Assembly (NCBI GenBank): GCA_028716525.1
Contig: JAQUPQ010000005.1
Coordinates: 78,959-142,958, forward strand
DNA: 64,000 nucleotides
Direction of reading: 5' to 3'
Origin: Terriglobia bacterium
GTDB taxonomy: Bacteria > Acidobacteriota > Terriglobia > JAIQFV01
The notes under the pieces were generated by a model. The model was not told the DNA's origin. It did no database searches and was given only the letters and a program-made list of their open reading frames with translations. This document shows positions 24,225 to 32,789 of the stretch, one piece after another. The translations under genes were made by a program, and so were the position numbers. How positions within the stretch are numbered: position 1 is the first letter of the stretch; every line of letters starts with the position of its first letter.

Positions 24225-24977
24225 TCACCTTCCAAACGACAGCCTCTTGATGAGGTAGTCCGGCAAACGAAACTCCCGCATCTTCTTCTGGACCGATTCA
24301 ATGTCATATTTCACACGCCTCAACTCCAGGCGGCGTGTCCCGCTATCGTATAATCCGAACGCTGCCCGTGGATCATCGTCGCGGGGCTGTCCGACCGAAC
24401 CGGGATTGACCAGATAGATCCATCCTTTTTCCAGTTCCATTTCAATCACCGGGTGCGGTGCTCCCGGCTCGTGAAACGTGCTGACAAACTCTCCCTGCGG
24501 ACTCAAACTGAACACACACTGATAATGGGTGTGGCCGAAAAAGGTCAACGGCAGCCGGGCCACATGGAGGTCGTCAAAAGCTTCGGCCGGATCGTAAAGA
24601 TACTCATCTTCATCGTGAACGGCCCCATGCACCAATTGGAAGGCTCCCCCTTCCACGGGAAGAGGGCCGTGCGGCAGGTTCAGAAGATACTGGTGTTGAT
24701 CCGGAGAAAGAATTTTCCGGGTCCAAAGAATCGCCTCCCGGGCGGTATCGTTGAAGTCGGCGGCATCGTCAAGACCGCACACGGCTTTGTCATGATTCCC
24801 ACGGACGAGCCGAGCGCCGCAGTGTTGCAGTTTATCGATGATTTCTCGAGGATTGGGCCCGTAGCCGACAATATCGCCGCAGCAGAGAATCTCATCAAAT
24901 TTTCCGGAGGCTGCAGCCAAGACTGCTTCGAGAGCTTCCCAGTTGGAGTGGATATCGCTGATCACCAGATAACGCAT
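24225..24977 (-). CDS. Metallophosphoesterase (YfcE/MJ0936-like)
   Basis: 250 residues. All five metal motifs are visible: SDIHSN (~7), CCGDIVGYGPNP (~32), VRGNHD (~58), LVHGAVHD (~113) and FFGHTHYQ (~145), and the C-terminal part holds NPGSVGQPRDDDPRAAFGLYD. This matches cytoplasmic calcineurin-type phosphodiesterases of the YfcE group with a ~60-residue extension. Substrate unknown; cyclic nucleotides or nucleotide phosphates are usual for relatives. No ribosome binding site of note. Confidence 0.85.
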   Translation of the reverse strand: MRYLVISDIHSNWEALEAVLAAASGKFDEILCCGDIVGYGPNPREIIDKLQHCGARLVRGNHDKAVCGLDDAADFNDTAREAILWTRKILSPDQHQYLLNLPHGPLPVEGGAFQLVHGAVHDEDEYLYDPAEAFDDLHVARLPLTFFGHTHYQCVFSLSPQGEFVSTFHEPGAPHPVIEMELEKGWIYLVNPGSVGQPRDDDPRAAFGLYDSGTRRLELRRVKYDIESVQKKMREFRLPDYLIKRLSFGR

Positions 24978-25275
24978 GTCGGGCCCAAGCTCACACTGTA
25001 ACGAAAACGGAGCAGAGAAGCAATTGGCTTACTTTGCTCAGATGAAAAATTCTTGCGATTCCATTATGATGAGAAGCGCTGAATCGATTACACGATGGAG
25101 AAACGGCACACACTTACCAGAAATTCACCTGTGAGCCTGCTCATCGTAACCAGGACGCCGCGGACTGTCGTCCGGTGGCGCAAGATCTTTACACGGGCGC
25201 AATCCCCAGGCTCGCCTTTCACGGATGCGATGCACACATCTCGAGCCCATTCATCGGCAATAATTCGAGGGCCCC

Positions 25276-26652
25276 ATGATCAAATCCATCATTGAACCGT
25301 TCAAGATCAAGGTGATCGAACAAATCAAGATGACCAGCCCCCCGGAACGTCAACGCTATCTCGAGGAGGCCGGTTACAATCCCTTTCTCATCGACGCCGA
25401 GAACGTTTTGATCGATCTGCTCACCGACAGCGGCACCGCGGCCATGAGCGCCGAGCAGTGGGCGGCCATCGCCCAAGGCGATGAAGCCTATGCCGGCAGC
25501 CGCAGCTGGATTCGTTTCAAAAATTCCGTTCAGAACATTTTCGGGTTCAAACATGTCATCCCCACGCATCAAGGCCGTGCCGCGGAGCGCATTCTTTTCA
25601 GCTGCATGGTCAAGAATGGAGACGTGGTTCCCAACAATACCCACTTCGACACCACCCGGGCCAATATTGAATACCTGGGCGGCGAGGCGGTGGATCTCGT
25701 CATTCCCGAAGGAAAACAGCCGGCCACGCTCCATCCCTTCAAGGGCAACATGGACATCGCGGCTCTGTGCGCCACCATCCAGAAAGCAGGCCGCGACCGC
25801 GTTCCCCTGGTGATGTTGACGTTGACCAACAATTCCGGCGGGGGTCAACCGGTGTCCATGGCCAATATTCGCGCGGTGAGGAAGATTTGTAATGAGCATC
25901 AGATTCCGCTTTACATCGATGCCTGCCGCTTTGCCGAGAACGCCTACTTCATCAAATTGCGGGAGGAAGGATATAAAGCGAAAGCCCCGCTCGACATCGC
26001 TCGTGAGATCTTTTCCTATGCCGACGGGTGCACCATGAGCGCTAAGAAAGACGGACTGGCCAACATCGGCGGCTTTCTCGCCACCAACGACGACACCTTG
26101 GCCCAACAAGAAAAAAATCTTTTGATTCTTACGGAAGGATATCCCACCTACGGAGGTTTGGCAGGACGCGATCTTGAGGCCATTGCCGTGGGACTCAACG
26201 AGGCCTTGCACGAGGATTATTTGAATTATCGCATTGCTTCGACCCGCTACCTCGGCGATCACATCACTCGCGAAGGGGTGCCCATTGTTCAACCTCCCGG
26301 GGCCCACGCCATTTATATTGACGCCGCAGCATTTCTGCCGCACATCCCGAGATACCAGTATCCCGGACAGGCTTTGGTCGCCGAACTCTATTTAGAAGGC
26401 GGAATTCGAGCCGTCGAAATCGGGTCGGTCATGTTCGGCAAACCCGGACCCCGACCCGGAGAAGAGATTCCTGCCACCATGGAGCTTGTCCGATTGGCGA
26501 TCCCACGACGCGTCTATACGCAGTCGCACATCGATTATGTTGTGGAAGCCATCTTGGACGTGTGGTCGCGCCGCGACAAAATCCGCGGTTTGAAGATGGT
26601 TTATCAGGCGCCGTTCTTGCGGCACTTTACGGCGAGGTTTGAACGGGTGTGA
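25276..26652 (+). CDS. tnaA: Tryptophanase (tryptophan indole-lyase)
   Basis: 458 residues, full length for the beta-eliminating lyase family. Landmarks: LIDLLTDSGTAAMSAEQWAA (~47-66), GDEAYAGSRS, IPTHQGRAAERILF (~95), TLTNNSGGGQPVSMAN (~181), IDACRFAENAYFIK (~214), the PLP lysine in MSAKKDGLANIGGFL (~254) and TARFERV at the end. Two residues separate tryptophanase from tyrosine phenol-lyase: an Asp in HFDTTR, where TPL has Thr, and AVEIGS, where TPL has MERG with Arg. Both point to tryptophanase. It yields indole, pyruvate and ammonia. No tnaC-like leader or tnaB permease is nearby, so regulation by the E. coli mechanism is unlikely. Confidence 0.88.
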   Translation: MIKSIIEPFKIKVIEQIKMTSPPERQRYLEEAGYNPFLIDAENVLIDLLTDSGTAAMSAEQWAAIAQGDEAYAGSRSWIRFKNSVQNIFGFKHVIPTHQGRAAERILFSCMVKNGDVVPNNTHFDTTRANIEYLGGEAVDLVIPEGKQPATLHPFKGNMDIAALCATIQKAGRDRVPLVMLTLTNNSGGGQPVSMANIRAVRKICNEHQIPLYIDACRFAENAYFIKLREEGYKAKAPLDIAREIFSYADGCTMSAKKDGLANIGGFLATNDDTLAQQEKNLLILTEGYPTYGGLAGRDLEAIAVGLNEALHEDYLNYRIASTRYLGDHITREGVPIVQPPGAHAIYIDAAAFLPHIPRYQYPGQALVAELYLEGGIRAVEIGSVMFGKPGPRPGEEIPATMELVRLAIPRRVYTQSHIDYVVEAILDVWSRRDKIRGLKMVYQAPFLRHFTARFERV

Positions 26653-26664
26653 AGAAAGGAATTA

Positions 26665-26890
26665 GGTGTCGGGTATCGGGTATCAGAAAACCGCTGTCAG
26701 CTTTCAGCTATCAGCTCTAAGCCCCAAGCTGGAAGCAAACAGGAGACAGATTTACACTACCGTTTCTAATTAAAGAAAATGCCTATTCAGCCGAAGTCCG
26801 CTCAGAGAAGTGCTTGATCTTGTGTTATTTTTGATTGCTTAGAGCTTGGGGCTGATTCTCTTTGCTGAAAGCTGACGGCTGAGAGCTACA
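26665..26890. repeat. Dispersed palindromic repeat (family 'cagc/gtgtc'), copy 1
   Basis: The left arm is built from near-tandem units of the type GGTGTCGGGTATCGGGTATC and CAGCTTTCAGCTATCAGCTC; the right arm ends in GCTGAAAGCTGACGGCTGAGAGCT, largely complementary. Related copies lie at 46906-47128 and 50467-50664. This copy ends within a few bases of the IDH start codon. Confidence 0.75.
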
Positions 26891-26892
26891 TC

Positions 26893-27900
26893 ATGACTCA
26901 TCGCATTACATTAATTCCCGGCGACGGCATCGGGCCCGAGGTGGTCGGGGCGGCACGACGCGTCATTGAAGCCACCGGAGTCTCGATCCAGTGGGAAGAA
27001 ATCAATGCCGGCGGAGAGGCGCTCAAGCGATACGGCAAGCTGTTGCCGGAGGAGTTGCTGGAAGCCATCAAACGGAACAAAGTCGCCCTGAAGGGGCCGA
27101 TCACCACTCAAGTCGCGGAGGGATTTCCCAGTCTCAACGTCCGCCTGCGAAAGATGTTTGATCTGTACGCCAATTTCCGGCCGATCAAGAACCTGCCGAA
27201 TGTTCCGTGCCGCTTCGGAGATTTGGATTTGATCGTCGTCCGCGAGAACACCGAAGATCTCTACGCCGGCTTGGAACATGAAGTGGTGCCGGGAGTCGTG
27301 GAGAGCTTGAAGATCATTACTGAGAAAGCATCGACGCGCATTGCGCGCTTTGCCTTTGACTACGCCCGCCAACACCACCGCCGCGAGATCTGCGCCATCC
27401 ACAAAGCCAACATCATGAAGTTGAGCGACGGCCTGTTTCTGAACTGCGTCAGGGCGGTGGCGCAGGAATATTCCGACGTCAAGTATCGCGAACTGATCGT
27501 CGACAATACCTGCATGCAGCTGGTTATGAATCCGCAACAATTCGATATTCTGCTTCTGGAGAATCTCTACGGGGACATCATCTCCGATCTCGGGGCCGGA
27601 CTGATCGGCGGGCTGGGATTGGTTCCCGGCGCCAACATTGGAATCGATGGAGCCATTTTCGAGGCGGTGCATGGTTCCGCGCCCGATATCGCCGGAAAAG
27701 GAATTGCCAATCCCACGGCTGTGATGTTGACTTCGGTGCTGATGCTTGAGTATCTCAAGGAATCGGAGGCGGCCCGACGCCTGCAAAACGCCATCGAGCA
27801 GGTCTATCGCGAGGGAAAGCACCTGACGCGCGATGTCGGCGGCAGGGCCACGACGGAAGAGTTTACCGATGCAGTGGTCAAAGCTATTAGTGCTCCCTGA
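26893..27900 (+). CDS. NAD-dependent isocitrate dehydrogenase (homoisocitrate/isopropylmalate family)
   Basis: 335 residues, the short monofunctional type. Key blocks: LIPGDGIGPEVV (~6), ALKGPITTQVAEGFPSLNVRLRKMFDLYANFRP (~66-98), with the Ser and three Arg that bind the substrate, VRENTEDLYAGLEH (~115), HKANIMKLSDGLFL (~174), LLLENLYGDIISDLGAGLIGG (~219, metal Asp residues) and VHGSAPDIAGKGIANPTA (~260). FPSLNVRLRK is diagnostic for isocitrate over isopropylmalate. It oxidatively decarboxylates isocitrate to 2-oxoglutarate in the TCA cycle; citrate synthase is encoded 2 kb away. The start lies directly after a palindromic repeat, which supplies the leader. Confidence 0.87.
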   Translation: MTHRITLIPGDGIGPEVVGAARRVIEATGVSIQWEEINAGGEALKRYGKLLPEELLEAIKRNKVALKGPITTQVAEGFPSLNVRLRKMFDLYANFRPIKNLPNVPCRFGDLDLIVVRENTEDLYAGLEHEVVPGVVESLKIITEKASTRIARFAFDYARQHHRREICAIHKANIMKLSDGLFLNCVRAVAQEYSDVKYRELIVDNTCMQLVMNPQQFDILLLENLYGDIISDLGAGLIGGLGLVPGANIGIDGAIFEAVHGSAPDIAGKGIANPTAVMLTSVLMLEYLKESEAARRLQNAIEQVYREGKHLTRDVGGRATTEEFTDAVVKAISAP

Positions 27901-27910
27901 AAAAACCCTC

Positions 27911-28381
27911 ACCGCAGAGACGCGGAGACGCAGAGAATTCGCAGAGCTATTCCTTGAAATTTAATACCCTTCTGTGGATGCCGTCCTTCAATACCGGAAC
28001 ATTGAAATTAATAAGAAGCCCTACTGTCCACCCACCCAATCTCAGGTAAGTTAACAATTGCGCATCATGAACCGGAGCCAGCACTTCCACCGCCTTTATT
28101 TCGACGGCGACCAAGCCCTCAACCACAAGGTCCACTCGATAACCGCACTCCAATCGGATTCCCTTGTATTCCAGCGGTAAAGCACGCTCGCGATGAAACC
28201 GGATGTTTCCGAGCCACAACTCCCGACACAAACACTCCTGATAGGCGGATTCCAAGAGCCCCGGTCCCAGCTTACGATGGACTTCCAATGCGGCTCCGAT
28301 GATCTTCTGTGTAATCAAATTTATGTTTTCACTCATCAAGAATCCTCTGCGCCACCTCTGCGCCCTCCGCGTCTTTGCGGT
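27911..28381. mobile_element. Putative GxxExxY element with terminal inverted repeats
   Basis: The left end ACCGCAGAGACGCGGAG... (27911-27946) and the right end ...CTCCGCGTCTTTGCGGT (28345-28381) are inverted copies of 36-37 bp, matching at all but about six positions. They bracket only the GxxExxY gene, whose stop touches the left repeat and whose start lies 8 bp from the right repeat. Related repeats without the gene occur at 29742-29812, 45409-45444 and 58599-58640. Mobility is inferred; no target-site duplication was identified. Confidence 0.55.
27947..28336 (-). CDS. GxxExxY protein (PD-(D/E)XK nuclease-like)
   Basis: 129 residues from the ATG at 28336, with GAGG 7 bases upstream. The N-terminal signature [25 protein letters not shown] (~11-35) contains the name-giving GxxExxY as [28 protein letters not shown] (~67-87) is the nuclease-like core: Asp in RVDLVV and E-I-K in [32 protein letters not shown] (~98) is typical of the C-terminus. 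The family fold suggests DNA cleavage, but its role is unknown. The gene is confined between inverted repeats, and those repeats recur without the gene elsewhere in the window. Confidence 0.88.
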   Translation of the reverse strand: MSENINLITQKIIGAALEVHRKLGPGLLESAYQECLCRELWLGNIRFHRERALPLEYKGIRLECGYRVDLVVEGLVAVEIKAVEVLAPVHDAQLLTYLRLGGWTVGLLINFNVPVLKDGIHRRVLNFKE

Positions 28382-28448
28382 TAAAGGAATTCTAAAAACC
28401 CCGGTGGATTCACCCCTCCACCGGGAAAGGAGGACTGCAACTCTCAAA

Positions 28449-28832
28449 TTAGGATTTTTTCGATTTGGAACGGGATATCGGTGTGGGATTGGTGACTTCC
28501 AATTTGTTCTCCACACTCTTAACACCGGCCACAGCCTTGGCCATGCGCGTGGCGGCGCCTTTTTGTCGACCGGTTTCCACCTTTCCGGTTAATGTCACCA
28601 CTCCCTCTTTCACCGCAACTTGAATCGACTGTCCCTGAGTGGATTTCGCATTCGCGAGTTTCTCCTGAATGGCCGCCTGCAACGAGGCATCGTTGGGCGT
28701 CGCTTCGTCAGGTGTCATCAGAGACGGCGAACCGGCGGGGTCGACGGGCGCAACAGCCGGATGGGATAAAGAAAGCGTCGTAAGAACCGTGAGAAAGACG
28801 ACCGCCAAAAGCAGGGTTTTGACGAATTTCAT
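28449..28832 (-). CDS. Secreted BON-domain protein
   Basis: 127 residues; AAAGGAG lies 5 bases before the ATG. Signal peptide at residues 1-~24 ([20 protein letters not shown]). A Pro/Ala linker follows, then one BON domain: [13 protein letters not shown] (~51), [22 protein letters not shown] (~70-91), [21 protein letters not shown] (~93-113). The tail is basic (SRSKSKKS). BON domains bind phospholipid in the periplasm, as in OsmY and DolP, and protect the envelope under stress. Single gene, divergent from the NYN gene. Confidence 0.87.
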   Translation of the reverse strand: MKFVKTLLLAVVFLTVLTTLSLSHPAVAPVDPAGSPSLMTPDEATPNDASLQAAIQEKLANAKSTQGQSIQVAVKEGVVTLTGKVETGRQKGAATRMAKAVAGVKSVENKLEVTNPTPISRSKSKKS

Positions 28833-28993
28833 AAACGCTCCTTTGCGGCACAGAGAATCACCGCAGCTGCGGGGGTAGGTTTTCGGGGGACCAAACGTCT
28901 GGGGGGAACGGCATTAAGCAGACTTGCGATTCACACCTTACCAGATTAAGATGCCCAAAACAAGGTTCAGTCAGGCGCCAACAAAGGGGACTC

Positions 28994-29734
28994 ATGGACA
29001 ACCGCATCGCTGTATACATCGATTTCGACAACATGGTGCTGAGCTTGCGCGAAGAAGAAACATTTCAAGTGGAACTCATTCTGGATCGGCTGAAGGAGAA
29101 GGGCAAAATTCTTCTCAAGCGCGCCTATGCCGACTGGACGCGCTTTCAGAAGTATCAGCGCCCTCTCCAGGAAAACGGCATCGAGATGATTGAAATGCCC
29201 ACGCGCGGCATTCAGCAGAAAAACGCCGCCGATATCAAGATCGTGATCGACGCGCTGGAAACCGCCTTCGCGCGCAATTATGTGGATATCTTCGCCATCG
29301 TCTCGGGGGACAGCGATTTCACACCGCTGGTGTCCAAGCTGCGGGAATACAACAAAACGGTCATCGGCTTCGGACACCAAAAAACCACCAATCGCCTGCT
29401 GATCGATCAGTGCGATGAGTTCATCTTCTACGATGCCTTGGTGCGCGCCAAGAGCGGACGGCGGCCGGCACAACGAGGGCGCGAGAACATTGCCCCGGAA
29501 CCGCACTTCGAATTATTGCGTGACGCCATGGCCGCTCTCGAACGGGAAGGCATTGCGGAACCCCATTTTTCCCACGTCAAACAATTCATGCTTCGAAAGA
29601 ACCCGGCATTTGACGAGAACGGCCTGGGTTACAAGACCTTCGGAAAGTTTCTGGAAGCGGCCCAACGAAAGGGCGTCATCAAGATCGTTCGGGACAAGAA
29701 GCAGAATATCTCAAAGGTTGAAAGTCTGGATTAA
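28994..29734 (+). CDS. NYN (PIN-like) domain RNase with C-terminal OST-HTH/LOTUS-like domain
   Basis: 246 residues with AGGGG before the start. The NYN/DUF88 domain spans ~1-150: AVYIDFDNMVLS (~6, first Asp pair), LKRAYADWTRF (~37), NAADIKIVIDALETAF (~77), VDIFAIVSGDSDFTPLVSKLREY (~94-116, catalytic Asp residues) and TVIGFGHQKTT. The C-terminal part, LLRDAMAALEREGIAEPHFSHVKQFMLRK then GYKTFGKFLEAAQRKGVIKI (~170-230), matches the OST-HTH/LOTUS fold that binds RNA. A metal-dependent RNA endonuclease guided by the LOTUS part is the likely role, as in LabA-like proteins. Confidence 0.86.
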   Translation: MDNRIAVYIDFDNMVLSLREEETFQVELILDRLKEKGKILLKRAYADWTRFQKYQRPLQENGIEMIEMPTRGIQQKNAADIKIVIDALETAFARNYVDIFAIVSGDSDFTPLVSKLREYNKTVIGFGHQKTTNRLLIDQCDEFIFYDALVRAKSGRRPAQRGRENIAPEPHFELLRDAMAALEREGIAEPHFSHVKQFMLRKNPAFDENGLGYKTFGKFLEAAQRKGVIKIVRDKKQNISKVESLD

Positions 29735-29741
29735 AAAAGTC

Positions 29742-29812
29742 TCACCGCAGAGACGCCGAGCACGCGGAGAAACGCAGAGTAAATCTCAGCGCCCTCTGCG
29801 CCTTTGCGGTGA
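29742..29812. repeat. Gene-less derivative of the GxxExxY-associated inverted repeat
   Basis: TCACCGCAGAGACGCCGAG... at the left and ...CCTCTGCGCCTTTGCGGTGA at the right form a 71-bp palindromic element with the same end sequences as the GxxExxY element but only about 10 bases between the arms. It resembles a MITE and sits in the 103-bp gap between convergent genes. Confidence 0.72.
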
Positions 29813-29837
29813 ATGAAATGTAAAAGAACTCCATTCT

Positions 29838-31127
29838 CTACTTCCTTTTCACAATCGGCACGTAGGGCCGCTCGGCATGTCCCAGGAAGAGCTGCCGCGG
29901 ACGCGCAATTCTCTGCTCCGGGTCCAGGATCAACTCTTCCCACTGCGCGATCCAACCGGAAGCCCGCGGGATGGCAAACAGCACCGGAAACATATCCAGG
30001 GGAAATCCCATGGCCTGATAGATCAAACCGGAATAGAAATCCACATTGGGATAGAGCTTGCGTTTGACGAAGTACTCGTCCTCGAGCGCAATCCGCTCCA
30101 GCTCCAGCGCAATCTTCAGCAATGGGTTGACGCCGGTCACTTCGAATACCTGATCGGCCAGGCGTTTAATCACCTTGGCGCGGGGATCGTAATTCTTGTA
30201 AACGCGGTGTCCAAATCCCATCAACCGGCCTTCCCCGGCCTTGGCTTTCTTGATGAACTCCGGAACCCGGTCGATCGATCCGATCTGCTGGAGCATGTGC
30301 AGAACTTCCTCATTGGCCCCGCCATGGAGCGGTCCGTAGAGGGCGGCTGCCGCGGCGGCAATGGCGGAATAAGGATCCACGTGGGAGCTGCCCACACTGC
30401 GCATGGCATTGGCACTGCAATTTTGCTCGTGGTCGGCATGCAGGATAAACAGGACATCCAAGGCCTTCTCCAGCACGGGATGCGGCCGGTACTTTACCTC
30501 CGTCATCTTGAACATCATGTTGAGCAAATTCCCGGTATAACTCAGATCGTTGTCGGGATAGGCATAGGGCATCCCGATGGAATGTCGGTAGGCAAAAGCG
30601 GCCAGCGTAATCATTTTGCCGATCAGCCGCCAGGTCTGTTTGCGCCGCAATTCTTCATCAAAGATATTCTTGGCATCGGGATAAAATGTCGACAGCGCTG
30701 CCACGGTCGACACCAGCATGCCCATGGGATGAGCATCGTGGTGAAATCCGTCCATCAACTTTTTGATGTTCTCGTGAATGATGGTGTGATGAATGACGTT
30801 GTCGTGCCACTCGTTGAGTTGAGCCTGGGTGGGCAGCTCCCCGTACAAGATCAAGTAGGCCGTCTCCAGATAGGTGGACTGCTCCGCCAACTGATCGATG
30901 GGGTAGCCGCGGTACCGTAATATGCCTTTGTCGCCGTCAATGAAGGTGATCTTGCTCTTGCAGGCTGCCGTATTCATGAAGGCCGGATCGTAGGTCATCA
31001 GACCAAAATCGTCGTCCCCCACCTTGATCTGGCGCAAATCCATGGCGCGGATGGCGCCGTTCTCAACGGGCACTTCGTACTTCTTCCCGGTGCGATTGTC
31101 GATGATCGTCAGCGTATTGGAGGCCAT
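29838..31127 (-). CDS. gltA: Citrate synthase (type II)
   Basis: 429 residues from the ATG at 31127 (AAGGAG 6 bases upstream). The N-terminal beta-domain of hexameric Gram-negative enzymes is present (LTIIDNRTGKKYEVPVENGA). Active-site residues: His in YGPLHGGANEEVL (~264-276), His in MGFGHRVYKNYDPRA (~304) and Asp in YPNVDFYSGLIYQAMG (~360). It condenses acetyl-CoA with oxaloacetate in the cytoplasm. Together with the IDH gene 2 kb away, it gives the oxidative entry to the TCA cycle. Length and motifs are canonical and no oddities are seen. Confidence 0.95.
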   Translation of the reverse strand: MASNTLTIIDNRTGKKYEVPVENGAIRAMDLRQIKVGDDDFGLMTYDPAFMNTAACKSKITFIDGDKGILRYRGYPIDQLAEQSTYLETAYLILYGELPTQAQLNEWHDNVIHHTIIHENIKKLMDGFHHDAHPMGMLVSTVAALSTFYPDAKNIFDEELRRKQTWRLIGKMITLAAFAYRHSIGMPYAYPDNDLSYTGNLLNMMFKMTEVKYRPHPVLEKALDVLFILHADHEQNCSANAMRSVGSSHVDPYSAIAAAAAALYGPLHGGANEEVLHMLQQIGSIDRVPEFIKKAKAGEGRLMGFGHRVYKNYDPRAKVIKRLADQVFEVTGVNPLLKIALELERIALEDEYFVKRKLYPNVDFYSGLIYQAMGFPLDMFPVLFAIPRASGWIAQWEELILDPEQRIARPRQLFLGHAERPYVPIVKRK

Positions 31128-31446
31128 TCGTTTCTCCTTGAAAGGTCGGCTCGAACTCGCACTCGGCGGGGACGGAACGCTCCTCCGTGCGAGACGGAGT
31201 TTGTGAAAGAATTTATTATACTGAATTCCTGCCGTGTGGCGCGAATTCGTTTTAAAAGGGCCGCTATCCCTCAGCGCCGCGAGCATTTCTTTTCCAATTG
31301 AAAGGCCCTCCTAAAACCCTTATGATGAACCACCCTTCAAGGGAGGCTGTAATCAAATCCGCGCTGAAGGGCACGCAGAAAAAACAATAACGCTCGAGCC
31401 CCTCACCCTGAGGCGGCTGACCGGTTGGGCTTTGCAAGGAGATCCC

Positions 31447-32646
31447 ATGGATGAACTGTTGACCAAAGAAAATTTGGATTATCGCGGCCGTGCCCGCGAA
31501 GTCGCGGAGAAGTATGTCCGTCCCATCGCCGCCGAGCTGGATCGGGAGGCCCGCTACCCCTGGGAAATTGTGGAGCGGCTCAAGGAATATCAGCTCATGG
31601 GCGAATGGATTCCCAAGGAATATGGCGGTGGAGGCGGCGGAGTTTTGAATTTGTGCATCATCGTCGAGGAACTCTCGCGCGCCTGCGGCGGCGTGGGTGT
31701 GGCTTATGCCGTCAACGCGCTGGGCTCGTTTCCGATCATTTTTGGGGGAACTGAAGACCAAAAACAGCGCTGGCTGCCGGACATCGCGAAAGGCCAACGC
31801 CTCATCAGTTTTGGTCTCTCGGAGCCCACGGCCGGAAGCGACGCCGCCAGCCTTAAGACTCGCGCGGAAAGAAACGGCGCTTTCTACGTTTTGAATGGCG
31901 ACAAGAAATGGAACACCAACGGCGGCGCTGCTGAAATCTATACCATCTTCTGTGTCACCAACCCGGAACGGGGAACGCGTGGCATCAGCGCCATCGTGGC
32001 CGAGAAAGGAATGCCGGGATTTGAGATCGGGCGGAAGGAAGATTTGATGGGCATCCGCTGCGTCAGTGTCCACAACCTGCACTTCCGCAACTGCCGAATT
32101 CCCGAGGGGAATTTACTGGGAGGCAAGGAAGGCTTGGGGTTTGCTCATGCCATGCAGACGCTGGATTTCGCCCGGCCCGGTGTGGCGGCTCAAGCCGTGG
32201 GGCTGGCGCAAGGCGCCTTGGAGCTGGCTTTAGAATATGCCCGCGGTCGGGAGCAATTCGGACAGGCCATCGCATCGTTTCAAGGATTACAGTGGATGCT
32301 CGCCGACATGGCGACGCAGGTGGAAGCGGCACGACAATTGGTGTACTACTCGGCCCGGCTGCTCGATGCCGGCGCCAAAAATGTCTCCAAGATTGCCGCC
32401 ATGGCCAAAGTGTTCGCCACCGATACGGCTATGAAAGTGACCACCGACGCCGTGCAGATTTTCGGCGGGTACGGATACTGCAAAGATTATCCCATCGAGA
32501 AATACATGCGCGATGCCAAGATTACGCAGATTTATGAAGGCACCAATCAGATTCAGCGCCTCGTGATTGCACGCAATTTGATCAAGGAATCGGCTTCGAT
32601 GGAGCCCAAGCTGGCCGAAATGAAGGAACCGGCCGCGGTGAGTTAA
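31447..32646 (+). CDS. Acyl-CoA dehydrogenase
   Basis: 399 residues from the ATG at 31447 (AAGGAG 5 bases upstream). FAD/acyl-CoA signatures: ISFGLSEPTAGSDAASLKT (~118), GDKKWNTNGG (~148), the arginine-flanked dimer motif YARGREQFGQAIASFQGLQWMLADM (~261-285), VQIFGGYGYCKDYPIEKYMRDAKITQIYEGTNQIQR (~334-369) with the catalytic Glu in YEGT. It introduces the alpha-beta double bond into acyl-CoA. SFGLSEP and the YEGT Glu place it with short/medium-chain or branched-chain enzymes; exact chain length cannot be read. Single gene, not beside thiolase or ETF. Confidence 0.92.
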   Translation: MDELLTKENLDYRGRAREVAEKYVRPIAAELDREARYPWEIVERLKEYQLMGEWIPKEYGGGGGGVLNLCIIVEELSRACGGVGVAYAVNALGSFPIIFGGTEDQKQRWLPDIAKGQRLISFGLSEPTAGSDAASLKTRAERNGAFYVLNGDKKWNTNGGAAEIYTIFCVTNPERGTRGISAIVAEKGMPGFEIGRKEDLMGIRCVSVHNLHFRNCRIPEGNLLGGKEGLGFAHAMQTLDFARPGVAAQAVGLAQGALELALEYARGREQFGQAIASFQGLQWMLADMATQVEAARQLVYYSARLLDAGAKNVSKIAAMAKVFATDTAMKVTTDAVQIFGGYGYCKDYPIEKYMRDAKITQIYEGTNQIQRLVIARNLIKESASMEPKLAEMKEPAAVS

Positions 32647-32789
32647 TCACGGAAGTTGAAATCAATCAGGAAACCCGGAATGCAGGAGAGCAAGGTCTAG
32701 AACAAGAACCCCGGAAAATCTTCTTCGTTAACCTCTTTGGGTTTGGTCCTCTGGGCTTCCTGGCTTCCTCATCTCATTTTGTTTGGCGT

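Noticed and set aside
26665..26890. CRISPR array
   Set aside because: The repeated words are short, variable and arranged as complementary arms, without uniform spacers; no cas genes.
25219..27912. Long open frames opposite tryptophanase and isocitrate dehydrogenase
   Set aside because: Mirror the codon bias of the sense genes; no motifs, no start signals.
29877..30920. 347-codon frame opposite citrate synthase
   Set aside because: Shadow of a certain gene.
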